Positions 1 to 9,006 of a stretch of DNA of 42,291 bases are shown here, piece by piece (positions within the stretch are counted from its first letter, which is position 1; each line of letters starts with the position of its first letter). The stretch spans positions 1 to 42,291 of the forward strand of contig CALVAC010000024.1 of assembly GCA_944325435.1 (NCBI GenBank). Direction: 5' to 3'. This DNA is from an uncultured Bacteroidales bacterium. Lineage in GTDB: Bacteria > Bacteroidota > Bacteroidia > Bacteroidales > UBA932. The notes below the pieces were generated by a model. It was not told where the DNA came from. It did not search any database and worked only from the letters and a program-made list of their open reading frames with translations. The position numbers and the translations under genes are program-made.

Positions 1-208
1 CCATGACAAATTTCAGAAACTTCTGATTTTGACCTAGTTATAATCAATGCGTTTTTGGACTGTCAAAGTCAGGAAATATAGGAAGAAGCGGAGAGCAATG
101 CAAGCAAGCATGCGGTGCCAGTGCGCGGCAGTACAGACGGTGTCACGCATCGTGTCCGATAACGGAGGATAAATGCATTCCGAAAATGTCAGATATTTGC
201 CGGAAAGG

Positions 209-239
209 CTTGTATGATTGAAATTTTATCGTATATTTG
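209..239 (+). promoter_or_regulatory. Likely Bacteroidetes promoter for the PUL
   Basis: TATATTTG at 232-239 matches the -7 consensus TAnnTTTG. CTTG at 209-212 lies exactly 19 bp upstream and is one base off the -33 TTTG. It is the only well-spaced promoter I see before a run of six genes with almost no gaps, so it probably drives the whole locus. Confidence 0.5.
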
Positions 240-287
240 CCGCATACATTAAAAATAATAACCAATTTTAGCTTTTTAATTGAAATT

Positions 288-329
288 ATGAATAAAAGAT
301 CTGTCTACCCGATGGAATTGATGCTTTAG
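288..329 (+). other. Possible 13-codon leader ORF with hairpin over its stop
   Basis: An ATG at 288 follows an A/T-rich tract of the kind used for initiation in Bacteroidetes and opens a 13-residue frame (MNKRSVYPMELML). Its TAG stop is in the loop of a perfect 6-bp stem, TGATGC (319-324) and GCATCA (330-335). It could be a leader peptide or a chance short frame; nothing shows that it is translated. Confidence 0.25.
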
Positions 330-394
330 GCATCAGCAGCCAAGACCTGAAACCTTTGCCTTATACGTTCCTAATCATTTTAAATCATTTTTTC

Positions 395-1885
395 ATGAAG
401 AAATTTGTCCCGATGGGGATGATGTGTTTTCTTGTATGCATAGCCGCTTGTACAGCAGAGATAGCGGATGATGTGTACCATCAGGAATTGCCACCCCAGA
501 CTGAGAAAAATTCATCTTTGACAATTGATGTCCTGAACACCGGTGACCGTACGGATCTGGTGGTAGGGATTCTTGAAGAGACCCTTTTTGACGGGCAGGG
601 TAAGGCCCGCAAAATTTCTGATGCCGACCTGCTTCTTTCGGCGGCAGTCACAGGAGGAAAGGCCGAGTTCCCGGACCTTATGGACTATTACAAGTCCACC
701 CTGTTTTTCAATGTGTTCACAACGGCCGGAGATGTGCTTGAGCCGCTTACCAATGCCGGAAGCCAGCTGCAATACCAGGTGGTCTTCGGAGATATCAGCA
801 AGACAATAGACCTGTCGCTGCAGGCTCCGGAGACGGTGCACGTCACTGACATTTCCGTCTCGGCGGCAGCGGAGTACAGCGGCAAGACCATCTATCTGAC
901 TGATGAAGCCGGAAACGGACGGCTGAAAGAGGCTATCCTCTCCGGAGAGGATGTGCCTGAAGACCTGTACATCGCTTCTGCCCAGTCAGGCGATGAACCG
1001 GTGGTCTTCCGGATCAATTCCCCTCGTAAGCAGGAAAAATACTGTCTCTACATCGTCGCTCCTGAAGATGGTCTGGACTACCTTGTCCGCGAGGTGGAGA
1101 TAGACTATGGCACGGAGTCGGTGCCGGTAGAGTTCGCGAAAGAGGAACCGAAACGGATAACGGTCACTGCGACATATCTCGAAGGAGACTCCGAGCCTTA
1201 TACGCAGACACCTCTGCACAACAAGGAGGTGTATCTGATATCGTCGGATGCATGGACAGATGTAAGGGATCATGTGGATGACGACAAGGGCAACCCGGAA
1301 CCCGGGACATTCGTCAGCAGGAGTACCCTTGTTCAAGGTAACGCTGTGTTCGAGGTATTCTGCACCGAGGGGCGGCAGGACTATGTGGTCTATGTGCCGA
1401 AATGGAATACCGACTATTATGACAGCTATCAGTACAGGGAGGTGAGCGTGACTCCTGATGCGGACGAGTATCCTGTGGAGATAAGCGCACTGTTCACCCC
1501 TCCTGGAAGCGGAGGAGATGTCGGGATTACAAAGACTGTGACTTTTACGGTGAAGATAACCGCTTATCCTGATGGCTGGCAGGCAAGGGGCCCTATCTAT
1601 GCAGTTGCCGATTCTGAATATCTCAAGGAATTATATGAGTATTCCATGAACAGTTTTGGAGGGACCCCTCCGGATGTCAATTTCACAAAATCCGATGACA
1701 TATCATATTCTCCGCTCCCGATAGAGGAGACTTTAGAACTGGAAATCAATACGGCAAAGGAGATAGCCTTTTTTGTGACCTGTATGCAGGGCTGGACACC
1801 GGCACCGGTTGTTGCGAGGGTCAACGGCTCGGAAATCACCGGCAATACGTATGAAGTGACATTGACCGACATAGAATATCTCTAA
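395..1885 (+). CDS. Unrecognised surface lipoprotein, first gene of the PUL
   Basis: The ATG at 395 starts a 496-residue protein with a clear lipoprotein signal: two lysines, a hydrophobic stretch, then lipobox IAAC with Cys19. An in-frame start 39 bp earlier would put 13 hydrophobic residues before the signal and is less likely. The acidic residues shortly after the cysteine (AEIADD) are typical of surface-exposed Bacteroidetes lipoproteins. The mature part reads as several beta-rich repeats with alternating hydrophobic strands and many Asp, Glu, Pro and Tyr; no enzyme motif is visible and I do not recognise the family. It ends only 6 bp before susC, so it is probably co-transcribed. Position suggests a surface glycan-binding or accessory lipoprotein, but it is not the usual gene downstream of susD. 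Confidence is high that it is a real lipoprotein gene and low on its role. Confidence 0.8.
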   Translation: MKKFVPMGMMCFLVCIAACTAEIADDVYHQELPPQTEKNSSLTIDVLNTGDRTDLVVGILEETLFDGQGKARKISDADLLLSAAVTGGKAEFPDLMDYYKSTLFFNVFTTAGDVLEPLTNAGSQLQYQVVFGDISKTIDLSLQAPETVHVTDISVSAAAEYSGKTIYLTDEAGNGRLKEAILSGEDVPEDLYIASAQSGDEPVVFRINSPRKQEKYCLYIVAPEDGLDYLVREVEIDYGTESVPVEFAKEEPKRITVTATYLEGDSEPYTQTPLHNKEVYLISSDAWTDVRDHVDDDKGNPEPGTFVSRSTLVQGNAVFEVFCTEGRQDYVVYVPKWNTDYYDSYQYREVSVTPDADEYPVEISALFTPPGSGGDVGITKTVTFTVKITAYPDGWQARGPIYAVADSEYLKELYEYSMNSFGGTPPDVNFTKSDDISYSPLPIEETLELEINTAKEIAFFVTCMQGWTPAPVVARVNGSEITGNTYEVTLTDIEYL

Positions 1886-1891
1886 CAGAAT

Positions 1892-4800
1892 ATGCTTATG
1901 AACAAGATAACGACAATAATGCTTGCCTTGCTATGCTTCTGCACCATAGCTCAGGCACAGAATGTTACTGTGACGGGGACAGTCACCGATGCCAGGGACG
2001 GAGCTCCGGTCATAGCCAGCATCATCCAGCAGGGCACGACCAACGGCACCATGGCTGATATCGATGGCAACTATTCGATCTCGGTACCGGAAGGGGCTGT
2101 CCTGGAGTTCTCTTCAATCGGTTATGTTACAGAGACGAGGACCGTAACTGCAGGAATCGGAAGGATAGATGTCCTGATGCAGCAGGATATGCAGGAGCTT
2201 GATGAGGTGGTGGTCACCGCCCTCGGCATCAAGAGGCAGGAGAAGGCCCTGTCCTACAATACACAGACAGTGGATGCGGAGGAGCTCACGCGTGTGAAGG
2301 ATGCCAACCTGATGAACAGTCTCGTGGGCAAGGTGGCAGGTGTGACCATCCAGGGCAGTTCCTCCGGCATAGGAGGGGCATCCAAGGTGGTGATGCGAGG
2401 CACCAAGTCTATTGAAGGAAGCAATAACGCCCTCTATGTCATCGATGGTGTGCCGATGTATAACAGCGTGGCTGACCAGGGCTCAGGGCGCTACAGTTCA
2501 CGAGGCACCACAGAAGGTATAGCCGATCTCAATCCGGACGATATCGAGTCAATGACGGTGCTGACGGGAGCATCTGCGGCGGCACTCTACGGTTCCGCTG
2601 CAGCCAATGGCGCCATCCTCATCACCACCAAGAAAGGCAAGGAAGGCAGGCTGGAGGCGACATTCACATCTTCGGCCGAGTTCGCAAGACCGTTTATGAT
2701 GCCGGAGTTCCAGAACACATACGGCAGCGATCCGGGCGAGGCTGTCAGCTGGGGTGCCGCCCAGCCATCTACAGGATATGAGCCTTCGGATTTCTTCAAT
2801 ACGGCCGCGACATACACCAATTCGCTTTCTTTCTCAATCGGCAACGAGAAGAGCCAGACATACGCCTCGATTGCAGCCACCAATGCTGCCGGACTTGTGC
2901 CCAACAATGTATATGACCGTTACAACATGACATTGAGGAACACCACATCGGCCCTTGACGGCAGGTTGAGGATGGATATCGGGGCACAGTACATTATCCA
3001 GAGGGACCAGAATATGGTCAATCAGGGGGAATATATGAACCCGATAGTGGGGGCCTATCTGTTCCCGAGGGGAATGGACTGGAACCAGGCCCAGTATTTC
3101 GAGCAGTGGGATGAGGACAGGGGAATCCTGACGGCAAGCTTCTTCCCTCAGGGAGAGTACACTATGCAGAACCCGTACTGGGTGGCATACCGGAACCTCA
3201 GGACATCGAAACGCAAGCGTTTCATGATTTCGGCCGGTCTGACATATACCATAAAGGAATGGTCAGCATCCGAGAAACTGGACATCGGGTTGCGCTACCG
3301 GATAGACAGGACAGACAACGAGTATGATGACAAACGTTTTGTCGGCACCGTGGCTACACTTATGGACGGAGGCACAAGGAACGGCTATTTCGGGCACAAC
3401 ACCTGGTATGACATGCAGAACTATCTCGATCTGCTCGTCAATTTCAACAAGAATATCGGCAAGGATTTCGGCATCGCCGCCAATGTCGGAGCTTCCCTCA
3501 ACAACCAGATGAACGATGGCACTGTCAACCAGGGACCTCTGCGTGAAGATGGGCTTCCGAACGTGTTTAATGTTCAGAACATAGAGCAGGGAGCGCAGAA
3601 GGCCCAGTTCTATCAGTACGGCTGGACCGAGGAGACGCAGTCAGTGTTCGGAAGTGTGGAGCTCAACTGGAAAAGAATGCTCTACCTGACGGTGACAGGC
3701 CGTAACGACTGGGCTTCACAGCTTGCAGGATCGGCGCACAAGTCGTTCTTCTACCCGTCTGTCGGACTGTCTGGCATTGTGACGGAGATGCTCCCTGCAG
3801 CTGCAAAGGAAAGGATATACGATGTGCTGTCCTTCGCCAAGGTAAGGCTTGCTTTCGCCCAGGTGGCATCCCCGTTCCAGAGGGGACTTACCATACAGAT
3901 GAATACCTTCAACCAGGATGACAAGAGCTGGGTCAAGGAAGGCTTCTACCCGTTGAGGGACCTGCAGCCGGAACGCACCAATTCCTACGAGGTCGGACTG
4001 TCGACCAAGTGGTTCGTTGACCGTCTGACTTTCGATGCGACATATTACCGGACCAATACCTACAACCAGACTATCAGGGCCGCGATGTCGGCTTCCTCAG
4101 GATACAACTACACATACGTCCAGACCGGTAATGTCCTGAACGAAGGAGTCGAGCTTGCCCTCGGCGGCAGGGTAGATGCGGGAGACAGGTTCTCCTGGAA
4201 CACGATGCTCACATACAGCTGGAACCGTAACGAGATAGTTGAGCTGGTCAAGAATGTGCGCAATCCGCAGAATCCTGATGAACCTCTCTTCCAGAGGGAT
4301 GAACTTCTCAAGGACACGTATGGAAACGCGCAGATCATCCTCAGGCCGGGAGGGACTCTCGGAGATGTGTATGCAAGGACTGACTTTGTGAGGGATGCAT
4401 ACGGCAATGTGGACATATCAAAGGATGCCCAGCCGCTGGATGAGTATATGAAACTCGGGAGCCTGCTTCCGGATGCCAACCTTGGATGGAGCAATGACTT
4501 CAGAGCGGGCAATTTCGGTTTCGGGTTCACAATCTCGGCAAGGCTCGGCGGAATAGTCATATCCGGCACCCAGGCCGCCATGGACTACTCCGGCGTTTCC
4601 CTGGAGACGGCACAGGCGAGGGATGAGGGCGGAGTCATGACCGGGGACGGCATCCTTGTCCCTGCAAGGTCATATTACCAGCTCCGCGCCAATCCGCAGA
4701 ACTATCTTGCACAGTACTATACCTACAGTGCATCCAACCTCAGGCTGCGCGAGGCTTACATCTCCTACAGCATTCCGAGGAAATGGCTGGGCAATGTCCT

Positions 4801-4966
4801 TGACATAGATGTATCGATAGTCGGGAAAAACCTGCTGATGCTCTGGTGCAAGGCTCCTTTCGATCCCGAGACAATCGCATCCACGGGCAACTACGGCCAG
4901 GGTATAGACTATTTCATGCTCCCGTCTACGAGGAGTGTCGGCTTCAACATCAAATTGAAATTCTGA
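1892..4966 (+). CDS. SusC/RagA-family TonB-dependent outer-membrane transporter
   Basis: This 1024-residue protein imports oligosaccharides across the outer membrane, powered by TonB. It has a signal peptide ending AQA before Q, then a carboxypeptidase-regulatory-like domain (about residues 23-100, with the motif VTGTVTDARDG), then a plug domain (about 105-250, including VVVTALGI and YVIDGVPM), then a long C-terminal beta-barrel ending in an aromatic residue (LKF). Length is normal for SusC. A second ATG at 1898 gives a tidier signal peptide and may be the true start. It is followed after 1 bp by susD, the standard pairing in which SusD acts as a lid on the SusC barrel. Substrate cannot be read from SusC itself; the neighbouring GH18 endo-enzyme suggests N-glycans. 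Confidence 0.95.
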   Translation: MLMNKITTIMLALLCFCTIAQAQNVTVTGTVTDARDGAPVIASIIQQGTTNGTMADIDGNYSISVPEGAVLEFSSIGYVTETRTVTAGIGRIDVLMQQDMQELDEVVVTALGIKRQEKALSYNTQTVDAEELTRVKDANLMNSLVGKVAGVTIQGSSSGIGGASKVVMRGTKSIEGSNNALYVIDGVPMYNSVADQGSGRYSSRGTTEGIADLNPDDIESMTVLTGASAAALYGSAAANGAILITTKKGKEGRLEATFTSSAEFARPFMMPEFQNTYGSDPGEAVSWGAAQPSTGYEPSDFFNTAATYTNSLSFSIGNEKSQTYASIAATNAAGLVPNNVYDRYNMTLRNTTSALDGRLRMDIGAQYIIQRDQNMVNQGEYMNPIVGAYLFPRGMDWNQAQYFEQWDEDRGILTASFFPQGEYTMQNPYWVAYRNLRTSKRKRFMISAGLTYTIKEWSASEKLDIGLRYRIDRTDNEYDDKRFVGTVATLMDGGTRNGYFGHNTWYDMQNYLDLLVNFNKNIGKDFGIAANVGASLNNQMNDGTVNQGPLREDGLPNVFNVQNIEQGAQKAQFYQYGWTEETQSVFGSVELNWKRMLYLTVTGRNDWASQLAGSAHKSFFYPSVGLSGIVTEMLPAAAKERIYDVLSFAKVRLAFAQVASPFQRGLTIQMNTFNQDDKSWVKEGFYPLRDLQPERTNSYEVGLSTKWFVDRLTFDATYYRTNTYNQTIRAAMSASSGYNYTYVQTGNVLNEGVELALGGRVDAGDRFSWNTMLTYSWNRNEIVELVKNVRNPQNPDEPLFQRDELLKDTYGNAQIILRPGGTLGDVYARTDFVRDAYGNVDISKDAQPLDEYMKLGSLLPDANLGWSNDFRAGNFGFGFTISARLGGIVISGTQAAMDYSGVSLETAQARDEGGVMTGDGILVPARSYYQLRANPQNYLAQYYTYSASNLRLREAYISYSIPRKWLGNVLDIDVSIVGKNLLMLWCKAPFDPETIASTGNYGQGIDYFMLPSTRSVGFNIKLKF

Positions 4967-4967
4967 C

Positions 4968-6572
4968 ATGACAACAATGAAAGAAATGAAAATAATGGGA
5001 ATACCGGCGGTGCTGCTGTCTCTCGGCATGCTGCTTGCCGGATGTACGGCCAGCTTCCTTGAGTACAACAGCAACCCGTACGGAGTTACAGATGAGGTGC
5101 TTGCCTCCGGAGGCGTCGAGGAGAAGCTTGCCAACGACTGCGGAGTCCTCGCCGCTATAGTTATCCCCCTGCAGGAGAATCTGTTCCAGAACGCCATAAG
5201 CCTCGGGTGCGAGAGCCTTTCCGGATATATGGGGCAGACACAGCACGAGGATTTCGGATGCTATAACTACAATCTCGGATTTATCGAGTACCCGTTTACT
5301 GATGAACAGTCTCTTCCAAGGGTGATAAATCAGTACAACTCCCTGACCCTTGACACCAATGCGGACAGGGAAAATGTATTCTTCGCCTGGGGGACGATTC
5401 TCAAAGTGGCCATAATGCACAGGATTTCGGATATGTACGGCCCTGTACCTTATGATTTTACGGGGACTGAAGCCCAGAAACCGTACCAGACGCAGGAACA
5501 GGCATACCGCAATATGATAGAGGATCTAACGTGGGCTTCCGAAACTCTTGCAGGTGCGACCCTTTCGACCTCCGAGAAAAACGCTTGGACGACCCACGAT
5601 GATGTATATTCCGGTGATACCGGCAAATGGGTGAAGTTCGCCAATTCCCTGAAGCTCAGGCTTGCGGTACGCGTATCCGGCCAGCTTCCGCAGGAGGCTG
5701 AAACCTGGGCGGAGGAGGCTCTGCAGGCAGGTGTGATAGAATCCAACGCAGACAATGCGATGAAGCCTACCGCGGACAATCCGTTCTACAAGATGAGCAG
5801 GAACTGGGGCGACACCCGTTGCGGGGCGGATATCATCTCCTATATGAACGCGTTCGAGGATCCGAGGCGTGAAGCATATTTCGAGACTACTTCGCGCGGA
5901 GGCAGCGAACTTTATGCAGGGCTCCGTTCCGGGGTGAACCTTCCATCCAAGGAGACGCTTGCAGCCGATGGACTGTATTCTCTGCCGAAGGTGGAAATGG
6001 ATGATCCTGTGGTCTGGATGACTGCCGCAGAAGTAGCTTTCCTCAAGGCGGAAGGTGCTCTGAAGCAGTGGAATATGGGAGGAGATGCTGAAACTTTCTA
6101 CAACGAAGGCATTGCCCTTTCCATGAGTATGCACGGAGTGGAGATGGGTGACTACTTGTCCCGTACCGGCACGAGAGGGGCGTTCACGGACAGTAAGTTT
6201 CCTGCGTTCAACGACCCGGTCTTCTCATCTTCCGTGACTGTGCGCTGGAGTGATTCGGATGAGGATCATCTCGGGCAGATCATAACCCAGAAGTATATAG
6301 CGATGTTCCCTTACGGTAGCCCTGAAGCCTGGGCAGAATGGCGCAGGACAGGCTATCCGAACCTTCTCCCCGCAATAGACTACAACCATGATGTCACCAA
6401 CATCGGCCGTGATGCCTCAGGTGCGGATATCCACGGGTACAGGAGATATCCGATGCCTCCTGTGGAGTATGATGTCAACGGTACCTATACCAATGCCATA
6501 GTGGCTGAGGACCTTGGAGGGAATGACTCCCCGAACACGGATGTATGGTGGGCAAGAAAAGATGATAAATAG
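4968..6572 (+). CDS. SusD/RagB-family glycan-binding outer-membrane lipoprotein
   Basis: A 534-residue lipoprotein partner of the upstream SusC, expected at the cell surface, where it captures the glycan. The signal peptide ends with lipobox LAGC and Cys26. The motifs NPYGVTDEV near the start and a helix containing NSLKLRLAVRVS are typical of the SusD-like group annotated as SusD/RagB nutrient-binding outer membrane lipoprotein (the SusD-like_2 type). TPR-like helical stretches run through residues about 140-260. The gene begins 1 bp after the susC stop, so expression is almost certainly coupled. The start at 4968 is chosen for this spacing; ATGs at 4977 and 4986 would also leave a usable signal. 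Confidence 0.93.
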   Translation: MTTMKEMKIMGIPAVLLSLGMLLAGCTASFLEYNSNPYGVTDEVLASGGVEEKLANDCGVLAAIVIPLQENLFQNAISLGCESLSGYMGQTQHEDFGCYNYNLGFIEYPFTDEQSLPRVINQYNSLTLDTNADRENVFFAWGTILKVAIMHRISDMYGPVPYDFTGTEAQKPYQTQEQAYRNMIEDLTWASETLAGATLSTSEKNAWTTHDDVYSGDTGKWVKFANSLKLRLAVRVSGQLPQEAETWAEEALQAGVIESNADNAMKPTADNPFYKMSRNWGDTRCGADIISYMNAFEDPRREAYFETTSRGGSELYAGLRSGVNLPSKETLAADGLYSLPKVEMDDPVVWMTAAEVAFLKAEGALKQWNMGGDAETFYNEGIALSMSMHGVEMGDYLSRTGTRGAFTDSKFPAFNDPVFSSSVTVRWSDSDEDHLGQIITQKYIAMFPYGSPEAWAEWRRTGYPNLLPAIDYNHDVTNIGRDASGADIHGYRRYPMPPVEYDVNGTYTNAIVAEDLGGNDSPNTDVWWARKDDK

Positions 6573-6579
6573 AAGAGAT

Positions 6580-7623
6580 ATGAAGGTGAATATATTCAAG
6601 AAATTTGTGCCGGTGCTTTCCTGCATTGCAGCCGGTCTGATGCCGGTGATTTCCTGCACGGAAGTCGAGCCGATAGAGATGCAGGTGGGCGGGGTAGAGA
6701 AGGACTACGCCTCGATAAGGGCTTTCAAGGCTACAGAGCACCCTCTCTCCCTGACTTGGATCTCCTCTTGGAGGGCGGACGGAAGTATGGACAGCTACCT
6801 GAGCGCATTGCCTGACAGCCTTGATATGGTCGTGGTGGAGTCCGGTTACGGAGACCTGAGTGTCGCCCAGCTGGCGGACCTGTCTTCAGTGAGGGAGACA
6901 AGAGGGACAAAGGTGATAGTCTCACTTGATATGGATGCCGTGGCTGCCACCTACGGTGAAGATATCCTGCAGGCCGAGATTGACGGGGAGAACAACGCCT
7001 ATGAAGCCGCCGAAGCCGAGAATCCGGATGGAGTGCCTACAGATGAAGAAATAGAGGTTGCAGTGGCCATTGAGACCGCCAAGGTACAAGATGACTATTC
7101 CGCAAGGGTGACTGCACTCGTTGACGGGATACTCGCCGAGGTGGAAAAATATTCTTATGATGGGATTCTTCTCAGGGTGAACTCGATAACCGACCAGTTC
7201 TTCAGGGAGCTTGTTGACGGTACCCTTGACAGACTCGATGGGAAAGGCCTTTTCATCCTTGAAGGGACGCCGGACTATTTCGCCTCAGGGCTTGACCGGT
7301 TCGACTTCATTATAAGCACGCTAATGGCCCAGGACAGGATTTCTGCCTATCAGGAAGAATATGACAGGCTTTCACGCTACTCCGGATTCGATGCCTCCAG
7401 ATTCCTCGTATATCTTTCTCTTGAGACTGCCGACTGTCTGACACCTTATCCTGATGTCATATCTTCGCAGCCTCTGACAGATCCAAAGTACAAGACTCTG
7501 GCTCTGTGGAATCCTGCAGGAAGTGAACAGACAGGAGGATTGGCGTTGAGGGGTTCTGCATCCGATGCGGGTGACGGATACTCCATCCTCAGGAAAACCA
7601 TCCAGTATCTCCAACTGAAATAA
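6580..7623 (+). CDS. GH18-fold lipoprotein lacking the catalytic acid (probable glycan-binding pseudo-enzyme)
   Basis: The ATG at 6580 gives 347 residues with lipobox VISC and Cys26, 7 bp after the susD stop. The body reads as a TIM barrel of the GH18 type: a strand like LTWISSWR near the start, VVVESGYGD, KVIVSLDMD, then YSYDGILLRV at the place where GH18 enzymes carry DxxDxDxE. Here the motif is D194, L197, R199, N201, so both inner aspartates and the glutamate acid/base are gone and hydrolysis by the usual substrate-assisted route should be impossible. From memory, related Bacteroides PULs also hold a non-catalytic GH18-like protein next to DUF1735 proteins. A role as surface glycan-binding protein is an inference. 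The region around residues 130-175 is rich in Glu and Ala and looks like a helical insertion. Confidence 0.72.
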   Translation: MKVNIFKKFVPVLSCIAAGLMPVISCTEVEPIEMQVGGVEKDYASIRAFKATEHPLSLTWISSWRADGSMDSYLSALPDSLDMVVVESGYGDLSVAQLADLSSVRETRGTKVIVSLDMDAVAATYGEDILQAEIDGENNAYEAAEAENPDGVPTDEEIEVAVAIETAKVQDDYSARVTALVDGILAEVEKYSYDGILLRVNSITDQFFRELVDGTLDRLDGKGLFILEGTPDYFASGLDRFDFIISTLMAQDRISAYQEEYDRLSRYSGFDASRFLVYLSLETADCLTPYPDVISSQPLTDPKYKTLALWNPAGSEQTGGLALRGSASDAGDGYSILRKTIQYLQLK

Positions 7624-7634
7624 ACAGAACAGAC

Positions 7635-9005
7635 ATGAAGAGAATTATAAAGACTATAGCGGGATTTCTCCCTGCGCTTGCCCTTCTGGGCGGATGTGCC
7701 GACGGGTTCGGAGAGAAGCTGCTCGGCCCTGACAGGACTGTCGCACCGGAGAGCGATGCGGACCAGACTGTGGTATTCCTGAACATGACCGATGCAGGTC
7801 AGGATGGGAGTCCGGTTACAGCGGAACCTGTAGATGTGATCTTCTCCTCTATCCAGCCCATAGGCCAGACAAGAGACATCACGATGTCTGCAAGAATGGC
7901 TGACGGCAGGAGCCGTCAGGACTGCAACTTCACGGTCCGGATGCTGGATGATGAGACTGTGCTCCGGGAATATGAAGAGGAATACGGCTATGAAGTGGAG
8001 CAGCTTCCATCAGCCGCGTTCATCCTCCTGACTGACATTATCAGTATGGAGAGCGGCGGACAGGCTGCCGTAAGCCAGAGTGTGCTCCGTCTCATTAACA
8101 GCGAGAGCCTGTCCGAGGGTGTGGACTATCTTGCGGTGCTTGAACTCTGCCCTGAGGCAGGTTATATGATAGATGGGACAAACAGTATGCTCTATCTCCA
8201 CGTCAAGCGTGCAGGAGGATCAGGAGGACTTGTCGGGGCGGCTGATTTCAGACCTATGGCAGGTGACAATGTGCTCGATGCAGATGGGGTTGACCTCGGA
8301 ATCAACCGCAACAATCTGTATTACACGCTTACGACGGATGATTTCACCGGACTTTCCGCCTGCACGATCGAAGGACTTATCTATGTGGACGAGTTCAAGG
8401 CAGAGAGCGAAAGGAGCAATGGGACCCTTGCCGGAATCTCCTCGCTTTGGGGATATGAGGCACACGGGGTCAAAGTGGATATGCTTCTCCGTTTCGGGGA
8501 TGCGGCTCTTTCCCCTGACAGGCTGCAGCTTATCGTATCCGATGAGAAATATCTGATTGACTACACGTTCCGTCCAAGGCAGTGGTACCATATAGCAATG
8601 ACGTACGATGGCAGCAATCTCCGGTTCTATGTGAACGGCAGGGAGCGAATGTCTGTCGGGATGACAGGTACACTGAACCTCTCGACCGGCGGCAGTTTCC
8701 ATCTCGGACAGACCTACAACCAGTGGAGGGGATTCAACGGCATGATGTCGGAAGTGCGAGTATGGAATGTGGCGCGATCCTCCAAAGAACTGCGTGACAA
8801 TATGCTGTGGCTCGAGGATGCCGCTTCGGATGGCCTGCTTGCATACTGGAAGATGAATGAGGCGATGACCGGTTCCGGCAATACCAGGATAGCGGATGAG
8901 ACCGGCAACGGCAACGACCTGATCGTCGCGCGCCAGGGCGCATCCGGTGGTACGGTTACACCGGTTGTGGTGATAAACAACGATATAGATATTAACATCA
9001 GATAG
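7635..9005 (+). CDS. DUF1735 and LamG domain lipoprotein (probable surface glycan-binding protein)
   Basis: A 456-residue lipoprotein with lipobox LGGC and Cys21, 11 bp after the GH18-like gene. Residues about 35-190 match the DUF1735 type (beta-sandwich beginning with VVFLNMTDAG and ending near YLHVKRA). Residues about 205-430 form a concanavalin-like LamG domain: TIEGLIYVDEF, WYHIAMTYDGSNLRFYVNG and GMMSEVRVWNVARS are hallmark strands. No catalytic residues are expected in this fold; LamG domains in Bacteroidetes PULs usually bind glycans or position enzymes. Its place between the GH18-like protein and the endo-enzyme, with 1 bp to the next gene, suggests that they work on the same substrate at the cell surface. 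Confidence 0.85.
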   Translation: MKRIIKTIAGFLPALALLGGCADGFGEKLLGPDRTVAPESDADQTVVFLNMTDAGQDGSPVTAEPVDVIFSSIQPIGQTRDITMSARMADGRSRQDCNFTVRMLDDETVLREYEEEYGYEVEQLPSAAFILLTDIISMESGGQAAVSQSVLRLINSESLSEGVDYLAVLELCPEAGYMIDGTNSMLYLHVKRAGGSGGLVGAADFRPMAGDNVLDADGVDLGINRNNLYYTLTTDDFTGLSACTIEGLIYVDEFKAESERSNGTLAGISSLWGYEAHGVKVDMLLRFGDAALSPDRLQLIVSDEKYLIDYTFRPRQWYHIAMTYDGSNLRFYVNGRERMSVGMTGTLNLSTGGSFHLGQTYNQWRGFNGMMSEVRVWNVARSSKELRDNMLWLEDAASDGLLAYWKMNEAMTGSGNTRIADETGNGNDLIVARQGASGGTVTPVVVINNDIDINIR

Positions 9006-9006
9006 A

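Larger units (their letters stand above)
1..394. other. Non-coding region and leader upstream of the PUL
   Basis: I see no convincing gene of useful size in this stretch. The first 200 bases have no recognisable feature beyond weak short palindromes. From about 209 it holds a likely promoter, then an A/T-rich stretch and a possible 13-codon leader ORF (288-329) that ends inside a small hairpin. The leader between the likely start of transcription and the first lipoprotein gene would be about 150 nt, long enough for post-transcriptional control. Regulators of this PUL, if linked, must lie to the left of the window. Confidence 0.6.
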
